Assembly: GCA_009829735.1 (NCBI GenBank)
Contig: CM020619.1
Location: 27,926,063 to 27,990,062, forward strand
Length of the DNA stretch: 64,000 bases
From: Pyropia yezoensis
Lineage: Eukaryota; Rhodophyta; Bangiophyceae; Bangiales; Bangiaceae
Reading direction: 5' to 3'
Every line of letters begins with the position of its first letter. Positions within the stretch are counted from its first letter, which is position 1. The notes under the pieces were generated by a model, which searched no databases, had not been told where the DNA came from, and saw nothing but the letters and a program-made list of their open reading frames with translations. Positions 49,801 through 58,746 of the stretch are shown in pieces. The translations under genes were made by a program, and so were the position numbers.

Positions 49801-51045
49801 TGCCCCAATGGTCCCCAAGGCCCCGCCTGTCCACATAACGTCATGCTTTCTTAGCATCCGTCGTACCCCTTCGGCTACCGAAGGGGGAAGGTGGTCGAGG
49901 TCAGCCTCGGCCAGTGCCTTCAAGGCCTCTTGGTCCTTTGGCGGCAGGTCCGCCGGAGCCGCCGATGGGTTAGGCTTCCCGTCATCGGGTTGCTGTCGCT
50001 CGGTGGTCTCGGCGACCGCCAGTACTTCAAGTGGTTCCACTTGACCTTCCTTATCAGGGGTAAGGATATCTCCTTCGTAGAGTTCGGCAATCCCGAGGAT
50101 AGTTCCCTTCGGGAGGGTGACTGCCTTACGGCGGTAGTTCGCCATCACTAGGAGGGACGACCCTCCTGCTGGGAGGTCTATGAGACCGTTGGCCATGGTC
50201 AACCCATGGCGCTTGTACGTCCGTAGGTTGGACTGGACTCTGCAGATGCCTGCGTGGTCGCAGTTAACCGGGAGGACTGTCTCTGACAACGGCTCAAAGC
50301 GAGTTCGCTTGGCCAACCGAAGTGTCTTCGGCTCGACGCTTGCGTACACCTCAGCCACGTTAACGTGGCTTCCTTGTAGCGTCAGGTCCCTGACGATAGC
50401 CGTGTGTCCTCGCTTCGTCCCGTCGGCTTCTTGAAGCTCGACGGTCCTCCGGCCTGGCCGGATTGCATCAACGTGAACGTTGATGAAGGTGCACCCCAGT
50501 ATGCAGGGCACCGATAGCGTTTCACATACCAGGAAGTCAACTTCCGTGGTGAGATCCCCGATGGTAACCTGCAGCGACATCGCTGCGGTCGTACGAATGA
50601 GTCGACCATTCGCGTCCTTGATGGTGGGTCCCCGAGTCACTCTGACTCGTGGAAGCCACTTGTCCGGGAGGGTATCCTTCCGGATAAGGTTGGGTCCAGC
50701 CCCTGTGTCCAGTACAGGGTAGTACGATCGTGTCGACTGGGGGTCAACCCCCAGTGTGGCTGATACCTTGAAGTTCTCCAAGGTAAACAACACATGTCCT
50801 ACACCGATATCCGGTGTAGCTCGGGCATCCTGAACAGGGCCCTTGTCTGGTTCAACGTGAAGGGGCTTCCCGTCCTCTCCTCCCAACCTCGGAGGTTGGT
50901 CATCAATCCCCTGACGCCGTGTCGTCGGGGCCGGAAGGTGTACCCGGGGGTTGATGCGGCGTCGGCTCAACCGCGCTCTCCGTGGGGCTTTCCCCGCGGT
51001 ACTCCGGGGTGGCTTGCTTGGGTGACCCCAGCGCCCCCCGGTCAT
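46879..51045 (-). CDS. pol: Element B pol (protease, reverse transcriptase, RNase H, integrase, chromodomain-like end)
   Basis: A 1,388-residue frame from ATG 51045. Protease: VLDTGAGPNLIRKD. Reverse transcriptase: FCIDYRRLNLVTKKDSYPLP and YLDDVIVFSRN. RNase H: VIDVDACDTQVG and later YSATERECLGVIWAV. Integrase: GCHPCARNRM finger, IDILGPLPI, LSDNGANLTS and YHPQSNGQVERFN. The end, ESVVGHTDPDIPG with WYVKVMWVGYDSPTWE, resembles a chromodomain. It starts eight bases after the gag stop, unlike the overlap in element A. Confidence 0.95.
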   Translation of the reverse strand: MTGGRWGHPSKPPRSTAGKAPRRARLSRRRINPRVHLPAPTTRRQGIDDQPPRLGGEDGKPLHVEPDKGPVQDARATPDIGVGHVLFTLENFKVSATLGVDPQSTRSYYPVLDTGAGPNLIRKDTLPDKWLPRVRVTRGPTIKDANGRLIRTTAAMSLQVTIGDLTTEVDFLVCETLSVPCILGCTFINVHVDAIRPGRRTVELQEADGTKRGHTAIVRDLTLQGSHVNVAEVYASVEPKTLRLAKRTRFEPLSETVLPVNCDHAGICRVQSNLRTYKRHGLTMANGLIDLPAGGSSLLVMANYRRKAVTLPKGTILGIAELYEGDILTPDKEGQVEPLEVLAVAETTERQQPDDGKPNPSAAPADLPPKDQEALKALAEADLDHLPPSVAEGVRRMLRKHDVMWTGGALGTIGATQHRIDLVPGARPARSQPHRAGPMQREIVDGEVKRMSEAKVIRPSMSEWGAPVVIVPKKDQTPRFCIDYRRLNLVTKKDSYPLPRMDECIDSLGEATVFTTIDCNAGYWQIPVADEDIPKTAFVCHSGVYEFLRMPFGLSNAPATFLRAIDIILSGVKWRNCLVYLDDVIVFSRNMDDHVQHVDEVLTLLRNAGVTLRLKKCAFFQQTVEYLGHQITPGKLGVLEANTRALRDARFPNTQTQLKSFLGMCNVYRRFVKNFARIAKPLTVLTSSTLPKVLQPPSPSEEEAFESLKRALLAPPVLALPHRRGTFVIDVDACDTQVGCTLLQGETLIGTDNVIPDLRPVGYFSRTLNPAERNYSATERECLGVIWAVQLLRPYLEGSRFIVRSDHEPLRWLLNLGDKDSDSHGRLARWRLKMAEHDYRTVYKAGSTHHLGDALSRLDTPGGDTRPVDEDIPVVPVCMVGNATQGMADHTMAHLACPLTLADFREAQANDDDCRRHRANLLAGTAGIFSENEDGLIYRRAPADGRHQVVVPVSLRQAVMKREHENPTAGHPGGSRMFAAMRRFFYWPAMAVDVVDHVRGCHPCARNRMSLHRRASAMKLFPPDGPNEQVAIDILGPLPITEEGNRYILVMSDRFTKLSRAAAIPNDTAYTIMNAVVDHWISAYGVMKQLLSDNGANLTSAFCTKVLGMFGIEPRRASDYHPQSNGQVERFNRTIVKMLQCYVAEHTNTWDRLLSVLTLTYNARPHRSTNIAPLEWVMPLGVGNLTLPPGRCTRYDTPKGRPAERIHLAWLAKLSWMIPKLKGALDRTQLRYKKNFDARLRVRNATLVTGDWVYIRHQKFRGNKLMQPVKGPYQILHRDDHSVILHSDTEIQRISMNDVTPAPKPEQPQPVPAGLLHEALTTHRSDDPVGPDGIPYQVESVVGHTDPDIPGPWYVKVMWVGYDSPTWEQAANIPRQLLMPYMRRRRLL

Positions 51046-51053
51046 CCTTCCTC

Positions 51054-53237
51054 TTACTCGTTTCCCGCCCTTGGTAGGGGGCTGTCCGCCGGGACATCCG
51101 GCTGAGGAGGTGCCCCCTCGACGGCCAGTACTCCACCTGGAGCTGGCTGCCTACCCGGTGCGGGTCCGGGTGCTCGGGGGGGATACCCCCCGGTGGATGC
51201 CTTGCGTTGCGCCGCTGCCCGCCGAGACTCCTCGGGGATGAGTGGGCAGGAAGACACCCAGTGCTGGGGATCCCCACACAACATACATCCGGACGTGCCG
51301 GTCCCCCCTTGAGGTCGCATCGGGGTAGCCCCGTAGCTACGGTTGCCTCCCTCGGGCGCCCGAGTGCCTGCTCCCTGGTAGGCCTTGGGTCCTTGGGTCA
51401 ACCGGAACATGGACTCCCCCAACCGGTTGGGTCGGCCCGCAATCTGCGGGGGTGCCTCCGTGCGCACCGCCCATGTTGGCAAGGGTTGGTGAGGGTTACC
51501 CGTCACCGGGGAGTACCCCGTAGTCCGCACATACGGGACGCGCCGTCCCGTTCCTTCGTTGACCTGGAACTGGGTTCCAGCCGGGGCGATGTACGCTACC
51601 GTACCATGTTCATCAATCACCGGCGTCGCCGGTAGCAACAGGTGGCCCTGTTGGTCGACTAGAGGGTCACCCTCACCAATAGGGGTATGTTCGGTCGCCA
51701 CCAGTACTGGTGCGGCCTTACGTTCCACCTTCTCTTGCCTCGGTACCGGGGTAAGACTGGGCTTGCCTCCCTCACCCTTGGGCTTCGGGGCCAAGGCACA
51801 CTCCGGGTGTAGAACCCGGTAGGCGTCCCCTAGGGACTTGCACATATGCATCAGTCGACTGAAGTTCGTCCGTGCCGTGTTGGCGCCCCGTGCGGATATC
51901 CGCACGTAGTTGGGTACTCCTGCGAACAGGATGGCCCGTAGCTCCCCTTCTCCGAGGAGCTTCCCCAGCTCGTAGTCGAGCTCTTGGATCCGGCGTCCAA
52001 ACATCTCCTCATCCTCCCAGGACTGGGCGGTGGCAGTGCGAAGGGCCCGATAGTGGTCCTCGCACTTGTCCTCACTGAGGTAGCTGCTCAGCAGCTCCTT
52101 CAATATCCCACGGTAATCCATGGGGGTGGCCGCGACCCTCATTCCCGGCATCGGGGATGCCTGGCGAAGAATGCCTCGCACCCGTTCATCAACAAAGAAC
52201 GGGAGGATCTCCAGGGCCAGCCCCTCGTTAACGAGCGCCTTGTCTGCGGCTGCCTTGAAGCTGGTCAAGAAGCCGATGACTGCCAACGGGCGTCCGTTCG
52301 GCCCCCCGAACATAGGGACTCCCTCCATAAGGGTCTGCATAGAGCGGATCGCCCGATGCGACGTATTACGCATCGATTCCGATACGGTGGTAGAGCGGTC
52401 CTCCAAACGATAACGTTCCGGAGTAAGAACCGACCGGAAGACCTCGTTGACGATCTCCGTGTCAGCGTCCTGGATATCCAGTCGCTTAGCCAGTTGATGA
52501 GCGAACTCATCGGACTCCATCCGCTTCAGTAGGCTCGCAGTTACCTGCGCGGTCATAGCTTCCACCACTGAAGATGGTACTTCAGGCGTCGGCACCTCGG
52601 GAACCCGAGTTGCCGGGCCTCCTTCGTCGTGGGGGTACTGCGAGAGGGTACCCCCTCCCCCAATAACCGACTCTCCCCCGGCGTACGTATCTGCCGGGTC
52701 GTGTCCGCGGAGTCCGCTTCGGGTGCTCCGAGCGTATCGCTCAGTGTGACTCCGTTCCAACTCTGCCGACGAGTCGGACCCATACCCCATTGTGTCCGGG
52801 GATTGTCCAGGAGTAGCAACCCCGGGATTGACCCTGGTGGACTCCGAAAGTAGTCCGGCCGGTTCGAACCGTACCGGTGTGGGAGGAACACGACGGGGTC
52901 CCGTCGTGTGCCGTGTTGACATCAACACTGCCATTGCGTCCTCCGTCCGATCTTGACGGGCGTCGAGCCCGGAAAACCGGGCCTCGATGCGGGCCAATGA
53001 TGCCATCAGGGAATCCCCTGGTGAAGGAGGCGGCGGAGTGAGGTCGGTCGACGACAGTTGAGGCGGGCCCCCGCCTCCTGCCGTCCGAGCCGTGCCAAAC
53101 GTCGATCCGGCACCGGAAAGCATTGGCGTCTCAATGTTATCGATCGGGTTCCCGATCCCGGTTCCCGTAGTCACCTCCGGAGTCGGCGTCGACGCCGATC
53201 CGTCATCTTGAACGTTCCCCGTCTCTTGGGTAGACAT
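51054..53237 (-). CDS. gag: Element B gag
   Basis: About 727 residues from ATG 53237. The N-terminal region is disordered and Ser/Thr/Pro-rich. A helical capsid-like region follows (AHQLAKRLDIQDADTEI, VPMFGGPNGRPLAVIGFLTS, ALEILPFFVDERVRGILRQ). Near the C-terminus is a CCHC knuckle CMLCGDPQHWVSSC. Order and motif types match element A gag, but the sequences are well diverged. Confidence 0.88.
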   Translation of the reverse strand: MSTQETGNVQDDGSASTPTPEVTTGTGIGNPIDNIETPMLSGAGSTFGTARTAGGGGPPQLSSTDLTPPPPSPGDSLMASLARIEARFSGLDARQDRTEDAMAVLMSTRHTTGPRRVPPTPVRFEPAGLLSESTRVNPGVATPGQSPDTMGYGSDSSAELERSHTERYARSTRSGLRGHDPADTYAGGESVIGGGGTLSQYPHDEGGPATRVPEVPTPEVPSSVVEAMTAQVTASLLKRMESDEFAHQLAKRLDIQDADTEIVNEVFRSVLTPERYRLEDRSTTVSESMRNTSHRAIRSMQTLMEGVPMFGGPNGRPLAVIGFLTSFKAAADKALVNEGLALEILPFFVDERVRGILRQASPMPGMRVAATPMDYRGILKELLSSYLSEDKCEDHYRALRTATAQSWEDEEMFGRRIQELDYELGKLLGEGELRAILFAGVPNYVRISARGANTARTNFSRLMHMCKSLGDAYRVLHPECALAPKPKGEGGKPSLTPVPRQEKVERKAAPVLVATEHTPIGEGDPLVDQQGHLLLPATPVIDEHGTVAYIAPAGTQFQVNEGTGRRVPYVRTTGYSPVTGNPHQPLPTWAVRTEAPPQIAGRPNRLGESMFRLTQGPKAYQGAGTRAPEGGNRSYGATPMRPQGGTGTSGCMLCGDPQHWVSSCPLIPEESRRAAAQRKASTGGYPPRAPGPAPGRQPAPGGVLAVEGAPPQPDVPADSPLPRAGNE

Positions 53238-53442
53238 AGTCACAATCAGTCAACCGACGCAACGACCACCACGAATAAGAGAGCGAGGGGGTAGATTGGG
53301 GAGAGTAACAGTAGGTCACAGTCACAGGTAAAAGCTCAACACAATCGATCAGGTCGCAACACCACGAGTACAATAAAAGGACCGGATCCCTATCCGTGTG
53401 CCAGGGCCGAAGACGGCGTCACCACAAGGGTGACGGAAACCC

Positions 53443-53461
53443 GTCCCCTGCTGCTCCACCA
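53443..53461 (-). other. Element B primer-binding site
   Basis: On the minus strand this reads TGGTGGAGCAGCAGGGGAC, one base inside the LTR, identical over 19 bases to the site in element A. Confidence 0.75.
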
Positions 53462-53462
53462 A

Positions 53463-53826
53463 TGTAGCACAATAGGAATCCGTCGCACGTCCACTCTCAG
53501 GGAACACTCACCAAGGGGGATCGGCACCAACGTCACCGGGAGGCCAAGGTTGCTGTCCTTGGAGCGCAAGCCACGGGACCAAGATGGGAGCCCAAATGGG
53601 AGGGGTCTGTTGTTCTACCTTGGCCGGCGGTGGATTCGCCACCGGCCCCCTCGTTATAAACCCTCGGAGACACTACTAACTACCCTCCACCCCAAGATGC
53701 AAGTCCCTCTGGTCATACGTAACTTATAGATACCGTGACCAGCTCGGACTCTCAAATTGGAAGTTAAGGATTAGAAGTAGCCCCCCTAATATTAGGGTCA
53801 CAATACGGACAACCATATTGCTACAG
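53463..53826 (-). repeat. Element B 5' LTR
   Basis: 364 bp with inverted ends TGTAGC/GCTACA, adjoining the primer-binding site. The partner LTR is expected in the N gap. Confidence 0.85.
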
Positions 53827-54203
53827 TGTCCTCCATGCGCTCGTCAAGAGAGTCCGTCTCCACTCCCGGAGTCGCCATGGCTCTCCCCAAGTTGGGGAGA
53901 GACGCTCTGGCTATCGCAGCACGAGACCCGCCTCGAGTTGAGGGGGACTCGGATCGTGGGTATACGGGTGGCCTCCCCAGCGTGGGGCGGCCCAGTGGAA
54001 GGTGAAGGGGAGGTGGTGGTGATGGTGAAGTGTGAACTGAAGAGAGCAAGCTGCCAAGTGGGCAAGCTTGAGGAGAGGGGCGGTCAACGTGACCGCCTCC
54101 ACATCCGTGTTACGTACTCGATGGGGGACAGCAAGTCGCGCCCCCAACGCCGAGACGTGCGTTTACGCACCCCCTCACAGGGCCGACCGGGTCGGTCGGA
54201 ACT

Positions 54204-54216
54204 GAGGAGAGGGGAG
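54204..54216 (+). other. Element A polypurine tract
   Basis: GAGGAGAGGGGAG ends directly against the 3' LTR, the expected place for plus-strand priming. Confidence 0.85.
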
Positions 54217-54685
54217 TGTGGCAGTATTGACCCCCAGGTAGGGGGGCAACACGTGCCATGCAAGGGGCGGCAGGCCACTAGCCTGATCCGTTCCTCCCCC
54301 TGCATTTGGGTCCATATTCCCTAAGTTTGGGATAGTTAGCTTAGTAGTAAATCCAACTTGGATTTCAGGGTTTTCTGCATTTATCGTATTGAATTTTCGT
54401 GTGGCCCGGTGGGCAGGTGCTGGGGTGGGAGATTCTGAGTGGCGAGATTCTGAGGGGACCCTGGGGGGATAAGGGGAGGGACAGCGGGGCTTGGCCCTGC
54501 GTCCCCGTCCCGACCAAGAAACTGTTGGACCACACACCATCCTCTTGTTTGTCCGTGGGGGGTTTGCCCCACAACAGGGACAGAGTGTGTGCGACTTGCA
54601 CTTCTTCCGGTTCCCCCGACACGGGAGGCAGCCCTAGTACACCGCCCCAACTTGGGTGCCGTGTGTGCTTGTGGTTTTTGCCACA
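54217..54685 (+). repeat. Element A 3' LTR
   Basis: 469 bp, the same length as the 5' LTR with about four substitutions visible (about 99% identity). Confidence 0.95.
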
Positions 54686-54690
54686 ATGAC
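54686..54690. repeat. Target-site duplication ATGAC, right copy of element A
   Basis: It matches 35028-35032 and marks where element A entered the first ORF of element C. Confidence 0.93.
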
Positions 54691-55032
54691 TACCTCGCTC
54701 TTCGTCAGACCGAGCCCAACCTCGCCGACGCGTTCTCCCACGCGGACGCGGTCCCCCGCAACTCGCTGCGGGGCGACGGCGCTCGGCGCTTCCTCTCCCG
54801 CGTTGCCCGCGCCGAGACAAGCGCCTCAGCAAAGATTGGGGCAGCCGAGCGCGGCTTTGCCTACCCTCAACGCGCTGCCCGCACCGGAGCCCCCGCACTG
54901 CCCCCCCGCCACCGCTCCCCCGCACGTGGAGCTCAACGCGGACCCGCCGGCCGCGGCGGTGGCGGCGGCGGCCAAGGCGGCCGAGGCGGTAGCGGCGGCG
55001 GCGGTCGCGGCCGCGGCGGCGGCCGAGCCTAA
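54686..55032 (+). CDS. Element C first ORF, part right of element A
   Basis: A short ordered stretch (LRQTEPNLADAFSHADAVPR) is followed by a Gly/Arg-rich RGG-like tail (about 54930-55030), as often found at nucleic-acid-binding ends of Gag-like proteins. Confidence 0.55.
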
Positions 55033-55157
55033 ATTTCGGCGCCCCGCTCCGGGGTCACCTCTCCCCCGGCGCGGTTCCAGGCCCAGAGAGTACCCGCGGC
55101 GGCAAACGCCGCCGCAAGCACCGGGCCAGGCTGCCACGGCCCAGCCAAGCGGCACCG

Positions 55158-57095
55158 GTGCCCGTGTACGAGACCCTCAAGGCCGCCCTCCCGCGTTGGC
55201 TGCGCATGGGCGTGTCGTCGTGGGTCTCGGACACCATCGCGCACGGGGTGAAGATCGAGTGGTCGTCCCCTCCCACTCCGTACGTGTCGGCGGAATATCC
55301 GCTGACGGCGGACGACACCGCCTTCCTGTCGTCCGAGATCGACCGCGAGCTGAAGAACAAGTACATCGAGGAGGTCACGGACCCACAAGAGATCGCGGAC
55401 CTGACGTGCGTCGCCTCGGCCTTCGTCGTCCATACAGCCAACAAGCCGAGGGCCGTCCTCGACTTCACGCACGCCAACAGCTTTATCGAGACCAAGAGCT
55501 GCAAGTACGAGACGCTCCCAGAGCTCGCGTCTACCCTGCGGCCAAACGACGCGCTCCTTACGTGGGACATCAAGGACGCGTACCATCACCTGGTACTGCG
55601 CCCCGAGGACCGGACCTACCTCGCGTTCCGGTGCCTTGGGCGGTTCTTCCGCCCAATCACGATGCCGTTTGGGCTGTCGCCCGCGCCTATGATATGGACC
55701 AAGCTGATGCGCCCGGTGGTCGGCCACCTCCGCGAGGTGGGCTACCGCATACTGGCGTATGTGGACGACTTTGGGGGCGCCCCGCCGGCGCCCCCCGGCC
55801 GACCCGCCACACGCGCCCAGGCCATAGCAGCGTACAAGTTTATCGAGCGCCTCTTCGGCGAGCTGGGCTTGCGCCTGCACCCCACCAAAGGAGTGCGCGA
55901 CGGCCCCACGCAAGTGCGCCTTTTGGGCCACCTGCTGGACACGAGACTGGCCCGCTTCCTGCTGCCTCCAGACCGGGTCGACGCGCTGGTGGGCGCCGCT
56001 CGAGCTCTCTCCCGGCGCGCCTCCGCCAACCGGCGTTGGGTCAACTTTGTGGCGCTGCGCCGTTTCTGCGGCGCCGCCGTCTCCACGACGCTGTCGGTCC
56101 CCACCGCGCGCTACCATTTGCGCAGCCTTTACACGGCGCTCCAGTTCCGCAACCACCGGAGCGGAGACACCCGCCTGGGACGCCAGGCGCTGCAAGATCT
56201 TCATTGGTGGACCGAGCTCCAAGAGCACGCCGCGACTGGGCGCCCTATTTGGCCCGGCGCAGCAACCATGCTCTTGGATACGGACGCCAGCGGGATTGGC
56301 TGGGGCGCAGTGCTCAACCACAGAGCGGAGGCCCGCGGCTACCACGGAGTAGACCGCAACGGCCTGCACATCAACTGTTTGGAGTTGGGTGCGGTCACCC
56401 TGGCCCTCCGGTCGTTCCGGTCGCTTATCCCGTTGGGCACCGTCATCCGGCTCCGTACGGACTCCATGGTGGCGCTCGGCGTGATGCGCGCCGGCTCTTC
56501 CCGCTCCCCCGTCCTAATGGCCGAGATGCGCGAGCTGCACGAGTTGTGCACCGACATGCAGGTGGAGCTGCGGGTCGAGCACGTGTCTTCCGTCCTCAAC
56601 GAGTGGGCGGACCGACTGTCCAGGGAAAACGACTCCACAGACTGGACCCTGGGCCGGCCCGCCTTCACCCACCTAGACAAGTGGTGGGGCCCACACACGT
56701 TGGACCTGTTCGGCTCCGCCGCCAACGCCCGCACGGAGCGGTTCTACTCCCGTTGGCTGTCCCCCGGCTCGTTGTACGTCAACGCCCTGAAGCAGAGCTG
56801 TGACGGCGAGAACTGCTGGGCCAACCCGCCCTTCCACCTCATGGGCGCCGTCGTCGACCGCATCCTGTCAACCGGCGCTTCCGTGACGCTGGTGGCGCCC
56901 GAGTGGCGGGCGCAGGCGTGGTGGGCGCGCGCGGTGCAAGGCTGCAACGAGTGGACGCGCCTCCCCCCGGCAGACGGGGTCTACACCAACGGTTTGAGGT
57001 CCACGCCGGCTCCACGTCCTTTTTGGCGGACTGTGGCCTTCCGTTTCGGGCCAACCCCGCGCTCCGCAACGACGCGGAACGGTGGGACCTCCTGA
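55158..57095 (+). CDS. Element C reverse transcriptase - RNase H - methyltransferase-like polyprotein
   Basis: Reverse transcriptase of the DIRS type: RAVLDFTHANSFI, LLTWDIKDAYHHLVLRPED, MPFGLSPAPMIWTKLM, and the active site AYVDDFGGAP. RNase H: MLLDTDASGIGWGAVL and LHINCLELGAVTLAL, ending near VLNEWADRLSREN. The C-terminal part has TLDLFGSAANARTERFYSRW and NCWANPPF, matching the methyltransferase-like domain (NPPF motif) found after RNase H in DIRS elements. There is no integrase or protease, as expected for this class. Confidence 0.9.
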   Translation: MPVYETLKAALPRWLRMGVSSWVSDTIAHGVKIEWSSPPTPYVSAEYPLTADDTAFLSSEIDRELKNKYIEEVTDPQEIADLTCVASAFVVHTANKPRAVLDFTHANSFIETKSCKYETLPELASTLRPNDALLTWDIKDAYHHLVLRPEDRTYLAFRCLGRFFRPITMPFGLSPAPMIWTKLMRPVVGHLREVGYRILAYVDDFGGAPPAPPGRPATRAQAIAAYKFIERLFGELGLRLHPTKGVRDGPTQVRLLGHLLDTRLARFLLPPDRVDALVGAARALSRRASANRRWVNFVALRRFCGAAVSTTLSVPTARYHLRSLYTALQFRNHRSGDTRLGRQALQDLHWWTELQEHAATGRPIWPGAATMLLDTDASGIGWGAVLNHRAEARGYHGVDRNGLHINCLELGAVTLALRSFRSLIPLGTVIRLRTDSMVALGVMRAGSSRSPVLMAEMRELHELCTDMQVELRVEHVSSVLNEWADRLSRENDSTDWTLGRPAFTHLDKWWGPHTLDLFGSAANARTERFYSRWLSPGSLYVNALKQSCDGENCWANPPFHLMGAVVDRILSTGASVTLVAPEWRAQAWWARAVQGCNEWTRLPPADGVYTNGLRSTPAPRPFWRTVAFRFGPTPRSATTRNGGTS

Positions 57096-58132
57096 CCCGC
57101 AAGGTGCTCACCCCGATGGTTGCTGACCTTCACGATCCCGAGGCCGCGGCACAGCTGGTGCTTAAAGGCTACCGGCCTAACACCCAGCGCTCCTATATGA
57201 GCAAGTGCCGGGCGTTCTTCGCCTACTGCCAACGGCACAACCGCGCGCCGCTGCCTGCCTCGGTGCCAACCATGGTCGGCTAAATCCTGCACGAGCTCGA
57301 GCGGGGCACCCTTGCCCCGCCGTCACTGGCCAAATATCTGTCGGCAGTCGCCTCGCTTCACCGCTTGGCCGGCCACTCCGACCCCACCAAGGACAAGCTG
57401 GTGCAGCTCACCCTCTTCGGCATCCGCGCGTACGCGCTGGAGCGCGCCGGTGGGGAGCTGGAGCTCCAGCGGATGCCGCTGCCGGCCGCCTACATCCTCA
57501 AGGTGTGCGACCTTGGGCTCGCAACGCCCAACGTCTACCTCAGCCTGCAGTGTGCGGGCCTGGTGCGGGGCTACGTCTTGTTCAACCGCCCCGGCGCCGC
57601 CGCCTGCATGCGGCGGCGCGACGTCCGCTTCACCACCAACGGCTTGGAGCTGCAGGTCGTCGACTTAAAGATGGCATTGAGGACCGGGCGCGAGCGCCTA
57701 GCGTTCACTGTCCCCGTCGACTGCAACCCGGCCAAGACCGACAAGGTGGCGGCGCTGCTCCGGCTGGCGGTGCGCCGGCACGACGCAGCCAACCTCCATC
57801 CCGACGCCATGCTTTTCGCGGACCCCGCGTTGCCGGCGCCAGCGCGTCTCTACTGGCTCGCCGCCCGCGTCACCAACCTCTGGCTGCGCCGCGTGGGCGA
57901 CTTCCTGCCGCTGACCGCCCCTCTGGGCGGCAAGTACCAAGGGCACTCATTCCGCAGCGGCGCGGGGTCCGAGGCGTACGCCATCGGGCTCCCGCTACCA
58001 ATGATCGCGGAAATGATGGGCCACGCGTCCATCGAGACGACGCTGCGGTCGTACTTCAAGACACGATGGCGCGCTACACCGGAGGCCTGGGAGGTTCTCG
58101 GGCGCTTCGTGCCCGAGCATCTCCGACTATAA
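57095..58132 (+). CDS. Element C tyrosine recombinase region
   Basis: The N-terminal SAM-like part includes GYRPNTQRSYMSKCRAFFAYC. The catalytic part shows HSFRSGAGSEAYAIGLPLPM and MMGHASIETTLRSYFK, the His-X2-Arg ... His ... Tyr signature. This enzyme would insert a circular DNA copy. The region carries about one break. Confidence 0.85.
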
Positions 58133-58170
58133 TGGCGCTTCTCCCCCCCGGGGACTCCCTCCTGGATATG
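58133..58170 (+). repeat. Element C repeat B1
   Basis: 38 bp beginning TGGCGCTTCTCCCCCCCGGG, repeated at 59112-59149 with about one difference. It directly abuts A2, as in a circle junction. Confidence 0.9.
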
Positions 58171-58746
58171 TCTTTGATTCTTTTGATTCTTCTGGTAACC
58201 GGACCTGATTATTTGGCGGCCGCCGCGCGGCGGGGCGCGTGGCAAGCCGAGCGGGTGGCGGGGACCCGGCCGCAGCGGCGGCGCGGTCTCCCCTCCCTGT
58301 CGGGCGCAGCGACTGCGCCACGCCCGACTGCCTCCCGCCCGTGCGTTTGGCGACCGCGCTGGGGCAGCGCAACGCAGTGACGGGCGCCACTGTGTCGGGT
58401 GGCACCATGCTACGCGACAAGGTGCCACGCCCGCTTCACTCCCCGCACCCGCTCTCCCCGCTGCCGCTCTCAAGGCGGCTGCGTTTGATTGCTCTTGGCG
58501 GCTGGCGCCCCCTCCCCCCTCCTCCTCTTTCCCCTCTCCTGGCTGCAGCGGCGAGCGGCGCACGCGGCGGGGGGACGGAGAGAGGGGGGCGTGGGCGGGC
58601 GCGTCGGTCCGCTTCCTGGGCCTGCGCCCACCGGCTCCCGTGGGGGCGGAGGGCTGCGGCGCGCGCGACCCGCCGGCTGATAAGCGGCGGGGACGAGCGG
58701 CCGCCGCCGACCGCTGGGGTCGGCAGCGTCCGTTTCTTCTCGCGTG
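58171..58746 (+). repeat. Element C repeat A2
   Basis: 576 bp, nearly identical to A1 (33520-34095); one substitution is visible. Confidence 0.92.

Larger units (their letters stand above)
43226..53826 (-). mobile_element. Element B: Ty3/gypsy-type LTR retrotransposon nested in element A
   Basis: It runs on the minus strand: 5' LTR (53463-53826), primer-binding site (53443-53461), gag (51054-53237), pol (46879-51045), a 24-bp tandem repeat array, then an ORF on the opposite strand (43949-46397). The 3' LTR falls in the N gap, so the left boundary given is only the gap edge, and LTR divergence (age) cannot be read. Gag and pol look whole. It must be younger than element A, into which it inserted. 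Confidence 0.9.
35033..54685 (+). mobile_element. Element A: Ty3/gypsy-type LTR retrotransposon with chromodomain, carrying element B
   Basis: It is bounded by 469-bp LTRs and an ATGAC target duplication, and inserted in element C. Inside it lie a primer-binding site (35504-35522), gag (35621-37567), pol (37564-41547), an ORF on the opposite strand (41659-43200), then element B in opposite orientation. After B come about 390 bp of A, ending in a polypurine tract (54204-54216). The element alone is about 9 kb. The LTRs differ at about four positions in 469, so the insertion is young. Gag and pol read through; the 3' region is split by element B. Confidence 0.95.

Noticed and set aside
43200-53898. 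Sequences on both sides of element B look like parts of one antisense ORF of element A
   Set aside because: Recorded only as an insertion of one element into another; no joined product is proposed.
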